Source: Sabellastarte sp. h YS-2021 (Eukaryota; Annelida; Polychaeta; Sabellida; Sabellidae). From it: a stretch of DNA of 64,000 nucleotides. Shown here piece after piece: positions 47,801 to 60,439 of the stretch (position 1 is the stretch's first letter; each line of letters opens with the position of its first letter). A program made the translations under genes and the position numbers. The DNA is taken from assembly GCA_964017235.1 (NCBI GenBank), contig OZ024938.1, positions 48,892,332 through 48,956,331 of the forward strand. The letters are read 5' to 3'. Under the pieces are notes generated by a model. The model saw only the letters and a list, made by a program, of their open reading frames with translations. It was not told where the DNA came from and did no database searches.

Positions 47801-50800
47801 TACATTAAATTTTATATGTTTAATATAATACCTATTTTTTTCTTTATAATACATACAACAATAACTCTTAACAAAAAACGAGTACCATTGGCATCAAGAA
47901 ATGTAATCAGAGAGCTTATCCATCTTACATTTTAGTCATTGTCAAACAGTAATGTTGGATAGTTCAGAATAGCTACCTAAGGGAATGAAGGCAACTATAC
48001 CCCAGCATGTGATGTCACATATTTATCTAGTTGAAATATAATTAAATGCATATATAAATCAGCTTACAATCGTGTGGTATATATTGTCAAGTTTAGTTAT
48101 ATTTTGACTGACGATAGCTCTTAACCTACTTTTTATGTCTACTATCAGCTGACTACAAGAAACAGCTCCTACAGATTATAGATGCTGATCAGCTACCAGC
48201 CTTTCTCGGTGGAACAATGACAGATCCAGATGGAAATCCCAGATGCCCATCCAAGGTAAGTATGACAATGTATTTATCCCCATTCAAGTTTAGACTTCAG
48301 TTCCTTATTTTATTTATTTTAGAGTTTTGACCAACATACAATATATTTTCCGAAAGTAGCTCTTTGAGGACTGATACAAAATCCATGTTTTGTCTCAACC
48401 TTGTTTATAGCAAGTCTCCTGTTGCATCTTGATCTACAGAAGGTAGGACTTATGAAATGGGCTTCACTAAATGCATCTATGTAGTAAAGTTTTGTCAACC
48501 TCTGACTACTCCCACTCAAAAATACTATATGCACCTTATGCATTCACTAATTGAGGCAATGTGTTTATTAGTATTGTCACAACTCACACAGGATATCCCC
48601 GATTAAGTTTGAGTATTTCCTTTGGAAATTTCTAGTTTGATTTTAAACAAAATATACATGGTACTTGTAGTGTAGGCGTCATGTAGGAGGTGGTCTTACT
48701 TTTCTACCTGTAAGACCTATACCCATTCCATAGTATATCACTTCCATGGGCTATCACTTAAATGAATAGATATATCAATGCGGTCTAATATAGCCATGAC
48801 CCATATACATGGGTCAGAGTATAGATAAAGACATTAAGGACCAACAAAGTAAACGTTAAATATAAGTCCACTTGTCTCAAATTAAACTTTACTATGGCTG
48901 TGAAGTGGGTTAATATTGTAAAAATCAGCAAAATCTTCTGTTCGAAGTAATTGTTACATTATTGTTTTCCAACTTTTATCAACTATATTTTTCTTATTAT
49001 TATGTCCACCTGTATACGTGAAATAACACTTTATTGTGCAAAATTGCAAAGCCTGTGTTTCCTGCAAACAATGAAATGAGATTTTATTTCCTTCTATAAT
49101 GTCTGTAATATGACATTTTAATCTCATTTATTCTTTAGAGATATTGTTCCTTGGCCAATTTAAATCATTTAGCCATGTGTGGGACACAGAGATCATACAT
49201 TGCAAGTTATGACTTAGCTGTCATGTTATAAAGAGACAGAGTGGAATGATTGGTGGCTACATGGTGTAAACTGTCTGAATATAAGAATCTTATATTGATG
49301 TCTAAAGGTCCACTTAATAGTACAATATACAGATGTACTAGAATTTTATAATATTATCATTAAAAGTATCACTAGATTTAGTAGATTAAGAGCATGGTTT
49401 ATAATGAACTGGTTAATGATGCTTTTTCATCAATAATATTTTATCTAGGTGGCCAGAGAAAATAAAAAGTTCTAATAATGCATCTCTCAAAATATACATA
49501 TGTATTTCTAAGAGCTCTTGCTATTTATTCTGTCAGACTTACACCAATTTTCATTTAAAAACTGCTAAACGAAAGCAAGTTTGGCCAGAGTAGATGTAAA
49601 GCTTATACAAATAATGAATACTGTCAAGTGAAAAACATGAGGTTATACCCGTGCCAGACATGTTAAAATTCTGCAATTTAACCCCAGTTCAGATATGAAA
49701 GTAGCAATGAAACACTGAATGGCAGATTTCATCCATTAGATTGCTACACTTTATTAGATTGCTATCATTTGTTTAATGCTAAACCATGATCATTATGCAT
49801 CTATTTATATACTGGAACGGTAAAATAAATAAGATAGTTGGAAAAACTTACCAGTGGCAGTCAATGGAAATTTATAAGTAAAATATAGAAAAATATATTA
49901 AAAAGTTATAGCCGAAAGAAGACTGCTATCATAGGGTATATTTTTGCTTCATAATGTGATCAGTAGTATTTTGATACTATAGTATTGTATCAAGTGTCAC
50001 CTTTTCTGGAAAACATGTGTAAAAAGAGAAAAAGAAAATTTATAATCCAAAACTTCCTAGTAAATTTTGGCTATGATATTCATGTTGTTGTTAATATATT
50101 ATCCTTTGATAATTTACATTTGGCTCTGACCTGGGCCTGTTGGTCATGCTGGTCCGAACTATTTATTTGACCTTCATCACTTTTGTGGAGGAGCCATGTA
50201 CTAGCTAAGAGCCTGGCCTTGTTTAATGATGCACTTTTATGATGCTTGATCTGACTCGGAGACGATCATTGGCTCCTGGATTTCAATAGCTACTGTGAAG
50301 GTGGAATCCAGTTTAACAAAATTCATGTTTGGATGGTGGAATGTATAATTAAAGTAAAAAATAAGCCTAACGAAAAGGCTAGGTATTGCAGAATAAGTTA
50401 TATATTATAATTTTATTTGTCATTTTTGTATGATGGATGCCACTCTGATAAATAATAACAATTATATCTCTGTGTTAGACTATAATTATATCTCTGTGTT
50501 AGACTATAGATTTACATGTAAACACTGTGAACATGAAATTAAAGGCAAAAAGCAAGAATATTTTGATGTGGCAGCCAGTAGCTTAATAGTTGAAAATGGT
50601 CTCAATGTCCAGGTAGCTTTTAAGTTTGGTAATGAATACCTCTCACTTCTGTGATTTGTTGGTTGGCCTTAATTTTTAAGCTCCAAAAAGGTCAGATTGA
50701 ATGGCTATCATAATTTTATGTTATAATTAAGGTTCTTGATTCATGACCACAAAGCAATGTATTTCACATGCACTGGGTGAATGTGTCTTGATGGTAACAG

Positions 50801-52507
50801 TCCCTTTTCTTTAAAGGCAGATTGGTTCCCAATCTAATTGTTCTACTGTTGATGGCATTGCAGATTTGTCAGGGAGGCAAAGTACCCGAGAAGTACTTCC
50901 TAAAAGAGCTGACGTCATTAGATCACATGACGTCAATCACTGTACTACAGAAAGACAAGTACACTCTGAGGTTTAAAGTGATGGAAGTTGGCACTATACT
51001 CAGGTTAGAAAGGGCATGCATAGAAATGGGTCGAACTGTGTTCTTCATAATGTGCAAAGTCTGTATTTTAAACCTCATACAACAGCCAGGATATCAGCAG
51101 TATTGTCACAATAACTAATCACCATTGGTATAAATTAGTGTCAATATGTGAAAAGAAAGGCAAACCATATATTTCTGCAATGAAACAAATTGACCCCAAT
51201 TATTTTTTTTAAATTTATGCACTCCAAAATAAAGTAGCACAACATTTGAAGTATTTGGGATAAAGTCTGATGAGTTTGGTAATAAAGTTAGAACATTAAA
51301 TACCAAGATACCATGGCATACATCAGATCATCGAAGAGTTCTTAGACAACTTGGTACATTTACAAAGGGCAAACTATTCAATAGGATAAAAGTAGTCAAC
51401 AGTTCTTTATTTCCAAACGCTGGACCTCTATTATATAGTTATATACAATTTAGGTATAAAACATGTGTTACCAGATTACGAAAGACGTGAAATAAGGTTT
51501 GCAGTGGACCAACCCACCATGACAATCAAAGGCCTTGTGGTTACTATTTGTTGAATTGTTGAAAAAAAATTTATAACATGATTCTTACACTCAAATCTGT
51601 AGATGCAGCTCTTGACCTGTTTGGTGTTTCTTCTTGCCTTGACCTTGAATATGTATCTCGTAACACCATATTTGTCTGTAGGGGTCTTCTCTGGCAATAT
51701 TACCCTGCAGGGAAGTTAATACCAAGGTTCACTTAAGTAGAAAGCATGCACTCCACTCTTTACCTTTTTGGTCATACGATTCCAGATGGGAGTTCAGGAC
51801 GGATGGCTATGACATTGCTTTTGGTGTGTTCTACCAGTCTTCCACAGGACGCAAGGAAATCATCAAGTCTACCAGAGTCAACAGTCATGCCATACCCGAA
51901 GATGGTATGATCACGTGTACAGAACTGGGCCAATGTAAGTAACAGACATTTCAGTATATTCTATTCAGTGGCCTGGTAGTTGGTAGTTAGCAAGTTTGGC
52001 ATCTGATCCTAGGCTATCACCTCTGTGTTGGTTCAACTCCAACAACTGGGCAATGCTGAGGACCTGTCTCAATATAACCCTGGCTGTTGAACGGAGATAA
52101 AACCCAGCTCTGACATTGTATCGAATAGTATTTTCTAATATTTCTGATCTACCTTGGATATAATATTTTGTAGGTAGGCAACTTCTGAGGGCAAAGTGTA
52201 CAAAAAGTAATGTCTAGAACTGTTTGTCAAGAACTATCTAGCTGTCTTATATGAGTATAGCTGCTGCTAGGGGAATAAAATCTCTACTTTAAGTTTATAC
52301 ATGTCTAAGCTTCTCTCCTTGTTTTCTATTACGACAGATGCTGTGGTATTTGATAATTCCTACAGTTTTATGAGGGGGAAGAAGGTTTACTACAACATAG
52401 ACTTACTGCCCCCTGAGGACAGGAAGGACTTACAGGACATAGATACTGTCACTGCTGGTGGCAGCTGGGACAAAGTATCTGAGAAGACAGAAGACACCAA
52501 GCTATAG
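38851..52507 (+). CDS. SEC14-like protein (CRAL-TRIO and GOLD domains), 12 coding exons
   Basis: Coding exons: 38851-38913, 41421-41490, 42092-42135, 42873-42953, 43838-44026, 44956-45031, 46447-46527, 46695-46778, 48149-48255, 50864-51003, 51786-51934, 52338-52507 (stop TAG). All introns are GT-AG, and the exons join without a frame break to 1254 nt, giving 417 residues; vertebrate SEC14L2-4 are about 400. The CRAL-TRIO N-terminal helices are at about residues 22-85 ([15 protein letters not shown]), the CRAL-TRIO lipid pocket at about 87-262 ([30 protein letters not shown]), and the GOLD domain at about 280-395 ([12 protein letters not shown]). The family binds hydrophobic ligands (tocopherol, squalene, phosphoinositides) in the cytosol and moves them between membranes; the ligand here is unknown. 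The start may be M1 or M9 (38875), since M9 begins MSG like vertebrate relatives. An AG at 38810-38811 suggests an upstream noncoding exon. The paralogue (SEC14L2, L3 or L4) cannot be resolved. Confidence 0.93.
40608..40945 (+). pseudogene. LINE reverse-transcriptase C-terminal relic
   Basis: Three frames together read [13 protein letters not shown], then [13 protein letters not shown], then [20 protein letters not shown]. These are the conserved tail motifs of non-LTR retrotransposon polymerase ORFs (LHWLPV, then PLxxR, then FKSxLKT). Stops and frameshifts separate them, so it is a dead fragment in SEC14-like intron 1. Confidence 0.7.
41068..41140 (+). repeat. 5S rRNA-derived sequence in SEC14-like intron 1
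   Basis: CTCACTGAAGTTAAGCAGCA and TGGGCTATGTTAGTACTGTG match the central part of animal 5S rRNA, including box A and box C. It is more diverged than the copy near 13800. Sense to the host gene. Confidence 0.6.
43074..43305 (-). mobile_element. Family A SINE in a SEC14-like intron
   Basis: Lies in the intron between exons 4 and 5, antisense to the gene. GGGTAGTTGGAAGGACAGAG and AAGCAACTACCAGCTTTACC identify the family, and the tRNA head ends near GGTGGTGCAGTGGTAACAC. Confidence 0.8.
51968..52112 (+). mobile_element. Family B SINE in the last SEC14-like intron
   Basis: GTTAGCAAGTTTGGCATCTG, CACCTCTGTGTTGGTTCAAC and TGAGGACCTGTCTCAATATA follow the family order. It lies between exons 11 and 12, sense to the gene. 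Confidence 0.7.
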
Positions 52508-53819
52508 GTGTTATTACTACAAGTGCTTACCTCAAATGACTCACCTGTAAATGCTTGGCATGATACTGGTCACAAGCCTCAGTGGCAAGTTATGCATTTA
52601 ATCTAGGACTCTCATATCATTGCTAGTGGATTTGAAATCAGTTGATGACAGCATGTAAGATAGTCTGATAACATGTCTTCATTCGGTCTTCACTGGTGAA
52701 GCGGTTGTAAAAACGTCGACTTTGAGTTATAACCTTTGTCGCTGTCATATCATATGTGAACCACATTTTGACCTTTTCTGGTCTAGTACCTATTTTGACG
52801 TACAGCAAGCTGTTAAGAAATTACTTTTCAGATTTTTTTACAGAAACCCTATCTGGCTAAATCTGATATCTAGACAAAGTTGAGAAACTCTTAAGTATTA
52901 CAATTGGACAATAATTTTTGAAGTAGTTTTGATTTTTCCATGCACAAAAATATAAAGATATGTTTGAGCTGATTTCTTCTTTGATTACAACTTACAAGTG
53001 TAATTATTAATTCCAGTGATGTAATCTACATACAGTTAAAAATTATTGTATACAATGAAATTTCTATAGAGTTAAGAGGGTTGCTATACCTTACATTGCC
53101 TCATTCCAATTTCATTTTATTATAGGCTATTTTGTACAGCTATACACCTTGATCCATTCCAAATTTATAGGAATAAATTTCCATGGTTTAGTTATTTCCA
53201 GGATAAAAAGGCAAGGATTATATGAAACACAAACCAACTGGAGAAAATTCCTGGTGTACTTATTTGCCTACACCACACCCATATGTCCAGAAAACCAAAT
53301 ACCTTTTTTCAAACCAGACCAGAACTTCAAATAAACAAAAGGTCATGCATAAAACCAGCAAGAATTTTTCTTATATAAAACTTATAAAAACTTACATACA
53401 AACTTATATAAAACTTACTTGTAAAAAGTATTATTCTGAACATAGTACGTATACATCTTAAAGTTCAATCACTTTGTTTTGAAAAGAATATATCCACATA
53501 TACTTTCAAAACTGGTGGTCGATGGTATTATTTTACTGCACATACACTCAAAAATTTGAACATGGAAGGGTCCATTGTAAAATGTACATATCAACCAGTT
53601 GTAAATGAATCAACTGAGGAAGTATTTTAGAACAGATGCAACCTGAATGTAAACATAATGGACATGTACATATGTAGGATTTATTTATAACTCAACTATT
53701 GTGTGTTAATTTTGAAGATGTATGACACATATGTATGTGGTCTTGTTTTACTGACTGTTCAGTAGTGTACAGATAATGGAGTATTTATAGCCTGTTACAG
53801 AAGGCTCTCCAATTTGCCT

Positions 53820-53825
53820 AATAAA
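53820..53825 (+). promoter_or_regulatory. Candidate polyadenylation signal of the SEC14-like gene
   Basis: AATAAA lies 1.3 kb after the stop codon. It is the best canonical hexamer before the hairpin element at 54271. The 3' UTR between is AT-rich with no other gene signal. The assignment is inference. Confidence 0.4.
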
Positions 53826-54270
53826 ATTGCATCAAACTGTGGTATTTGCAGAATAATAGTTGTTTCCTGTTTAAGATTAATCATTCTAACATGAAACGGA
53901 TGTGTCCGTCATTCTGATTGGTCGAGAGCGATTCCTCAACCGTCTAAAATTCTGAATCAACATGAAGGCTGTTGCATCATCTTCCGCATGCATTTCAAAC
54001 AAACAGAAGAAAATGTTTCCGGTTTTGTTATTTACATTAGTTACGGTGTAAAATGTTTGTAAAAAGGATAATTTCTTTTAAAAGTAACAATTCTTTCAAA
54101 TGCAAAAGAAAATAAACAGAAAAATTTTATTATATTTTAGGAGAAAAAAAATCATCCTTGGTCAATTGATGGAACAGCCAACATGGCGGCACCCTATTGT
54201 GGTCACTTGGATAATTTTTGTTAATCTTACAAGTGTTTTAGGTATTTTATTTTACACAGTCATGTTAGAA

Positions 54271-54417
54271 TAGGAATATGTCACTCAAAAACCGTCCAAA
54301 CGCAGAATTTTAGCACGGGTGGCGCTGTCAAAACACTCAGGCTTCGCCTTCATGCATTGACAACGCCACCCGTGCTAAAATTCCGCGTTTGGACGGTTTT
54401 TGAGTGATATATTCCTA
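54271..54417. repeat. Long perfect-loop hairpin (foldback element)
   Basis: Arms 54271-54331 and 54357-54417 (61 bp each) are nearly perfect inverted repeats around a 25-bp loop. Arms include CACTCAAAAACCGTCCAAAC and TTTTAGCACGGGTGGCG. It lies between the 3' ends of the SEC14-like and lectin genes. Confidence 0.9.
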
Positions 54418-55277
54418 TAACATAACAGATAATGTTGGGATGAAGTATGCACATGGCTGTAGAAACTAGATGAAATATAGTTCAAAACACCGAATTTTTA
54501 CACCTTTAAGGGCGTTTTATGGCGGCCCTGTGCATATGACAAGGTTTGTTATGTGTCCAAAGTTCATCAGTTGATATTTTCACACCCAGTCAAGCTTTTT
54601 TTTGTATCAAAAGTGCAATAGGGATAGTGTTATGTCATGTTTATATTTATATATATATATAAATAAAATAAACTCTATATTGGTGTAGGTTGTTTTTGTT
54701 TGTCTGCTTTTTATTTGCTTACTAGACTTATTATTATTGGTACTAAGGCAACAGTTGTACAAAGTACAGTTGTATTAAGTCCTCTTAGCTGGACTGTCCT
54801 AGAAGACCCTATGAGAGATTTTAACGTTTGCATCGAATAATAGTAACCACAACAGCTGTCTGTTTGTGGCATTGACAAACCAAACAGTTCATTTCTGTTT
54901 GGGAAAATGGCTTTGTGTCCACAGGATAAAATGATAAGGTGTTTGAATTCATTGACTTTGTAAACAACATATTTAAGATTATTCATGGCAGAATTAGTTG
55001 GTAAATATTTGTCTAGACTAGCGTACCTCCATCACAATCATCCTCCTCTGGCGGGCACAGACTGGGTTATGACTTTTGCTTGGTTTATCGACTGTACCTT
55101 TAGAGGATTCCCATCAATTTTGTACTATATAAATGCTTCTATTAATATCTCTTCCATATAAAGCATTAATTATGGCTCAGGTGTGATAGTGTAGTGATAT
55201 TGAAGTATGATAAGTGACGTGAGAGAACTACAGGTTCACAGTTTCTATTTTATTAGTTTCCACAAAGACTATAGATT

Positions 55278-58200
55278 TTAGTCTGCAACTGGTTTCTTAC
55301 ACACATAAGGCAATGCTTCACCACAGCTCCCATCACCCCATGTACCATCGCTCACATCCATGTATACACATACTGCATCCCTTGGGATTCTGTCTGGCTG
55401 TCCAGAACTCCATTGTTTGAAGTCATATGCTGTGGCATCTGTCCAGAGTAAACTTGGGTTGACCTTGTTGCCTTCGTGTTTGATGAGCCCGATGTACATA
55501 TGTTGTACTCCATGCAGGTGATATCTGCAAGTATATTTCTACATATGTTTCTTCAGTTAGATAGTTGTGTTATATTCTGAGTTATGTTATCAAATTAAAT
55601 ATATACAAGAAAAAAATAGGTATTTAAAGTGCTAAAATCTATCAAATATGTTCGGGGACACTAAGGGATTTACAAAAGGTGACTGTATGCTACTGTATAC
55701 TTCGTTGAACAATAATTCTTCAATTGCAATTTTAAAATTGGAAAACTGGGGAGTTCTTAAGTCTCATTTTAAGTTGGCAGATTGTTCCAAAGTTTAGGTG
55801 CACCGAAGAAAAGGATATGTTGCCTATGGTCTCTTGTTTGGCTTGTTAACAGCAAGATACCTTACAATGTGGGGAATACAAATGAGATAATCCTCAATGT
55901 TTGCATTGTTGGTTTATATGGAAACGAGACAATCCACAGTGTTTACATTGCCATGGTTTTATGCAAATCAGACCCTCTTTCAAAAGAACCTCTAAATTAA
56001 AATTCTGTTGCCAGAATTTCAAATTCTGTAAGATTATAGGTTCTGTCGCATCATATAAACTACTTTTCTTTCGTAATTTGTATTCTCCCAACACATTAAA
56101 ATCATCTTTCATATGTCAACCCCAAGAAGACAGTAATCCCCTGACTATAACAGTATTCTATAAGTCTGACTAGTCCACGGTAGCACAGGGCAACACTCTG
56201 TATTTTCCAACTGTAATTTATTATGAATAGGATAATAGACAATAATAGTCCCATACTGGACAGCAAACACAGGGGACATTCCTGGTCCTGTCTTAATTCA
56301 GCCTGGATCCAGCTTCTGGAATGTAGAACTGGGGTCATTTCTCATTAAACAACAAAAAAATCAAAATATGAGGACATTTTGCATGGGGGAATATATTCAC
56401 AGAAATTCACTAATGTGTAAAGAAATTCTCACACTTCAAAGACATAGGAGAGGATTTCCTTACTCATGAATTCTATATACTATAGCGCATTTCACATATC
56501 TTATTCAAACTGTTTACCATTCACACCATACATAATGTTGCAAATACCAATTCAGGAAATACACAAATAACTTGATTGTGTACCTGGCCAGCCAACTGAT
56601 GAATTGGTTCTCCTCCACAGAGTGTATGCTGACCAGATAACCAGTATAAGACTGACATGTCACATCAGCTTGCAGGAATATCTCAGGGCTTTTCTTCAGC
56701 ATGTAGCAAAAGCCACCAAACCTCACCCAACCCATCCCACAGTTGTGGGCAGACATATCTAAATGGATAAAGTTAAACATGTTTTTACTGCAGAGGATAC
56801 CAATCACAAACCCAACCCACCCCACAGTTGTGGGCAGACATATCTAAATGGATAAAGTTAAACATGTTTTTACTGCAGAGGATACCAATTACAAACCCAA
56901 CCCACCCCACAGTTGTGGGCAGACATATCTAAATGGATAAAATTAAACATGTTTTTACTGCAGAGGATACCAATTACAAACCCAACCCACCCCACAGTTG
57001 TGGGCAGACATATCTAAATGGATAAAGTTAAACATGTTTTTACTGCAGAGGATACCAATCACAAACAAACAAGTATTCAACTGGATACAAAGTTATCAGT
57101 TATATTTTTGTAGCTTTCATTTTTTGTCACTGGTATGTTAATCAGTGCAAGTCCGTACACACTTGTGTTGGCTTTATATAATACAGGTGTGAAATCTGCA
57201 AAATTCACAACATGAATTCAGTGGTTTGGAAAGCAAAATCGTCGGAATTGCATTTCCAAACGTGAAAGGACAGAACTACAGCATATTTAGTACATTCTTC
57301 CTAATTTATCAACTAACAGGCTCACAGTATTGGAGGCTTGTGACACTATAAACAACATGGGTGGCATTCACTAACACGGATCAAGATCAGTTCAAGGTCA
57401 GATCAAATTTGAGAAAACAGTTTCAAGTGAGCCAGTAGTTGAAATAGTTATTCATAAAAAAACAATTGCTCACTTGAACTTAAAAAAGATCAAATATTTA
57501 ATCTTTTTTATTATTTCTCACAATTGTGAATATAGGTCTTCACCACTCAAAATATCTAAAAGGTTTGTTCAGTTTTTGCTTCAGTTATGACTGATTAAAA
57601 CATTTATATTCTTCCTTGAGAAATCTTCTATCAGCTTTTTTATCCCTCTTAATCCAAAAAACTAATTCATTATAGAGCATGGATCAAAGCTGATCCAACT
57701 TTGACCAAAAACTCAGATCAATGTTTTGTGAATAACAATCTGAGTGTAGCGTAAAATCTTATCAAAACTTGATCACATTTGCTAAAATTTGATCTGATCT
57801 TCACTGATTTGTGTTAATGAATACCCCCTCTAAGGTTATATCACAATAGGATTTCAGTGTACCTCATATGATGCTATATAAGCTGGATTCTACTGGAGAT
57901 GAGAGATGATTAAGTTCAAAACTTATAAAATCACTAGATGCCTCAGTTTCAAAAGGCGTCAACCATTAACCACGGCCTCTCTGTCTCTGTGGCTAGGGAC
58001 CATAATGTAAGTTGATTATGCAGAGAATCTGCCAAGTAATCAGTTTAAAAGGTGACACATTGTTCCATTATAGATTCAGTCAGTGTTTATGTCAAGTAAA
58101 TCATGTGAAGAAAAAGCTGTAATGACAGGAACTGGAATAGTCTGATTTGAAGCATGAATCAAGTTTGAGTACCAAAAGACGCACTCTCAAATATATGACA

Positions 58201-60014
58201 TTAAGTCATACAGGAATTATGATAGCTATGGTGTAATAAATATGACCTTGTTTTAGGTGTGAATTCAGATTGTTAAGTTTAAGTAGGGTAGATAATGTAT
58301 GTATGAACACAAAAAATCTGGTGACCTAGTGGTTAGCCAGTTTGGTATCTAATTACAGGCTGTCACATCTTTGTGATTCCCACAAATTAAAATGTTGAGG
58401 GCCTATCCCAATATGACCCCAATACTAACTTGAACCTTTTAATTTAAATTGATTCAGTCTTTGAACTTCATTTTGAATGTAACTTTGTTTGAAAAACAAT
58501 AGTTTCTGGCCCATAGAAATATGTGAGAGTATAATAACAAATACACGTCTATTTCATCAGCTTATGGTTCAAAATAATAAAATAAATGAATTACCTTTAT
58601 TGGGAATAACCTGTATCTGAAAACAAAGAAACAACAGTATAAATAAATGTACACACATCAACAATCAAACTAAGTTATATACGGTGGTTTGGTAAGATTT
58701 GAACAATTTTAAATTGAAGAAATCCTGTTACAGCTGAATAATTGTTAAACGGGAGACATCACTTTAGCCACCATAATAACAGTTATCTGTATATATCCTA
58801 TTGCTTTAAGCTGATATTTATTGAAGAATATATGAAACTAACAACAGTCCGTGTGAAATGAAAACGAGATCACTAGAATTATCAATATAGCTAACTGGAT
58901 GAACAAAGTGGCACACACCTCTTGGTGGGTTCGAGTCCCACAACTGACAAAGCTGAGGACTTGTCCCAATATGATCCTGACTATTGAACAGGACGCAAAA
59001 CACCAAATTTGACTTTGGTTCAACTTAATTTCGAATGTAGATTTCTTTAAACAATGTAGTTTAGGAACTCATCAAAATATGCAGGAGTATTATACTAAAT
59101 ACTTCTATTTTTATCAGCTCATGGTTCTCACATTGGCACAGAAATAAAGCATTCAATTTAATCAAACTGCAACCAATCAGAAACACCAATATAAACATGA
59201 TAATCTGTAAGCTGTTTGTGGATTGGTCATCTGCTACATTTGGATTCTGATTGTATTGAGAAATTTTATGATGAAGTCATTAAAAGGCTTTTTTAGGTTA
59301 CTTAGTTTCCTTTTTAGCTGGAGCTATATTTATAATTTAGCTTGTGTAGTGTAAATTTTTACCAAAAGAAGAAACATTATTATATCTTTTTTCTTTAAAA
59401 CATGTGCATGAAAACCAACATAACGTTCAGGTAGAAATATGATACAAGAATACCTTTGCTGAGTGTTTAGAAACATATTTATGAATATGTAATTTGCGTT
59501 CCCCAAATTGACATAAAACTAATCAGCTTTCAGATAAGAAAGAGCATAGTAATTCTTGCATTAGTGATTCTTGATAGTCAAACCGGTGTTAAAATAGTGC
59601 TTCACTTCCTACTTGTGCCAATGTGAGACGTATGCTAATTGAAGAACTAGACAACCAAACGCAAATTCTTACTGGATTTTCCAAAGCTTGGTCTTTCTTC
59701 AGTCGGATAAGGTAGTGGCCATGGCAATTATGTGACACAGTAAGGGGCTGATCAGCATACCCATACAGCTCACACCTACTGAATTCATCCACATAGTTTG
59801 CCCCTACACAAACCATATGTTCACTGGTGATGCACTGAAGAGCACAGGAAGATAGTGACTCGCTTGTTTGAGTAGCTGATGGCCCCCTGTCACTGGTATA
59901 GCAAGCATTCCTCACAGCATCCTTCATGTGCCATCTGACACATGCAGCTTCCAAATGGATGAACAACACAGTCACCAGCAGGTGACATTGTGCAAGTAAT
60001 GCTATCCACTTCAT
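55278..60014 (-). CDS. Secreted PAN/apple plus C-type lectin domain protein, 4 coding exons
   Basis: Exons in transcript order: 60014-59673, 58616-58595 (22 nt), 56758-56584, 55524-55278 (stop TAA). They join in frame to 261 residues with GT-AG introns. Residues 1-23 are a signal peptide ending LEA. Residues 25-107 look like a PAN/apple domain, with cysteines at 25, 38, 57, 61, 69, 81 and 97. Exon 2 encodes a short linker. Residues 122-258 are a C-type lectin domain with cysteines at 128, 139, 156, 232, 247 and 255, and the conserved LVSIHSVEENQFI stretch. The sugar-binding triplet is QPD (222-224), which in known lectins favours galactose; the usual WND is WGD here (242-244), so calcium-dependent binding may differ. 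A role in innate recognition is inference from the family. The acceptor of exon 3 lies in an 85-bp tandem repeat. Confidence 0.88.
56741..57065. repeat. 85-bp tandem repeat over a splice acceptor, about 4 copies
   Basis: The string CAGTTGTGGGCAGACATATC recurs at 85-bp spacing (56740, 56825, 56910 and 56995). On the minus strand each copy carries the ATTTAG acceptor of lectin exon 3 and its first coding bases. Only the most downstream copy, in transcript order, runs into the full lectin exon. The other three run into a TAA about 20 codons later. Copies are nearly identical, so the expansion looks recent. Confidence 0.92.
57359..57829. mobile_element. Palindromic MITE in lectin intron 2
   Basis: The left end GGGTGGCATTCACTAACACG pairs with the right end, inward GGGGGTATTCATTAACACA. 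The interior holds GATCAAATTT and GATCTGATC motifs in both orientations. Exact borders are uncertain by a few bases. Confidence 0.7.
58318..58425 (+). mobile_element. Family B SINE
   Basis: GTGACCTAGTGGTTAGCCAG (box A-like region) is followed by CAGGCTGTCACATCTTTGTG and GAGGGCCTATCCCAATATGA. Located in the lectin intron 2. Confidence 0.65.
58905..59030 (+). mobile_element. Family B SINE, partial
   Basis: GGTGGGTTCGAGTCCCACAA is a good box B region, followed by TGAGGACTTGTCCCAATATG. The head is poorly preserved. Located in the lectin intron 1. Confidence 0.6.
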
Positions 60015-60304
60015 GCTTGAGATGATTCTTACTTAAGATAGGTTATTTACAGGATACCTTAGGGTACAATGATGTTATTTATTATCCTGTAGCTTAGCAA
60101 ATAAACACTATTACAACATCACCATTCCGTGACATTGTGACAGCAAGTAAGTTGCTTTCATACTTCAGAAGGTTCTGCATAGAGAGTGTGTTGCGTTAGC
60201 TGGCAAAATCAGTGCTATTTACTATCCAAAGAGTTCAAAACAACTGTCAACATTATATCACCAGTTGATTTAGTTGTGCGAGGAAATGTATTGCATTCAA
60301 ACTA

Positions 60305-60432
60305 TTTTATTCATTTATTTGGGTTTTAACAAGGTTCTGTACTGTAAACTGCCAACCATCGGTAAGCAACTACCAACTTTCCCACATATTGTCAGGGGTT
60401 TAAACCACAAACCACAAAGGTGGGAGGCTACT
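60305..60432 (-). mobile_element. Internally deleted family A SINE
   Basis: TTCATTTATTTGGGTTTTA at one edge and CTTTCCCACAT...GGTGGGAGGC at the other match the family, but the middle of the body is missing. Confidence 0.65.
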
Positions 60433-60439
60433 TTCAAAC

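Noticed and set aside
50430-50654. 74-codon ORF with CKHCEHEIK
   Set aside because: Located in a SEC14-like intron and starts in a 23-bp tandem duplication; a CxxC pair alone is not enough.
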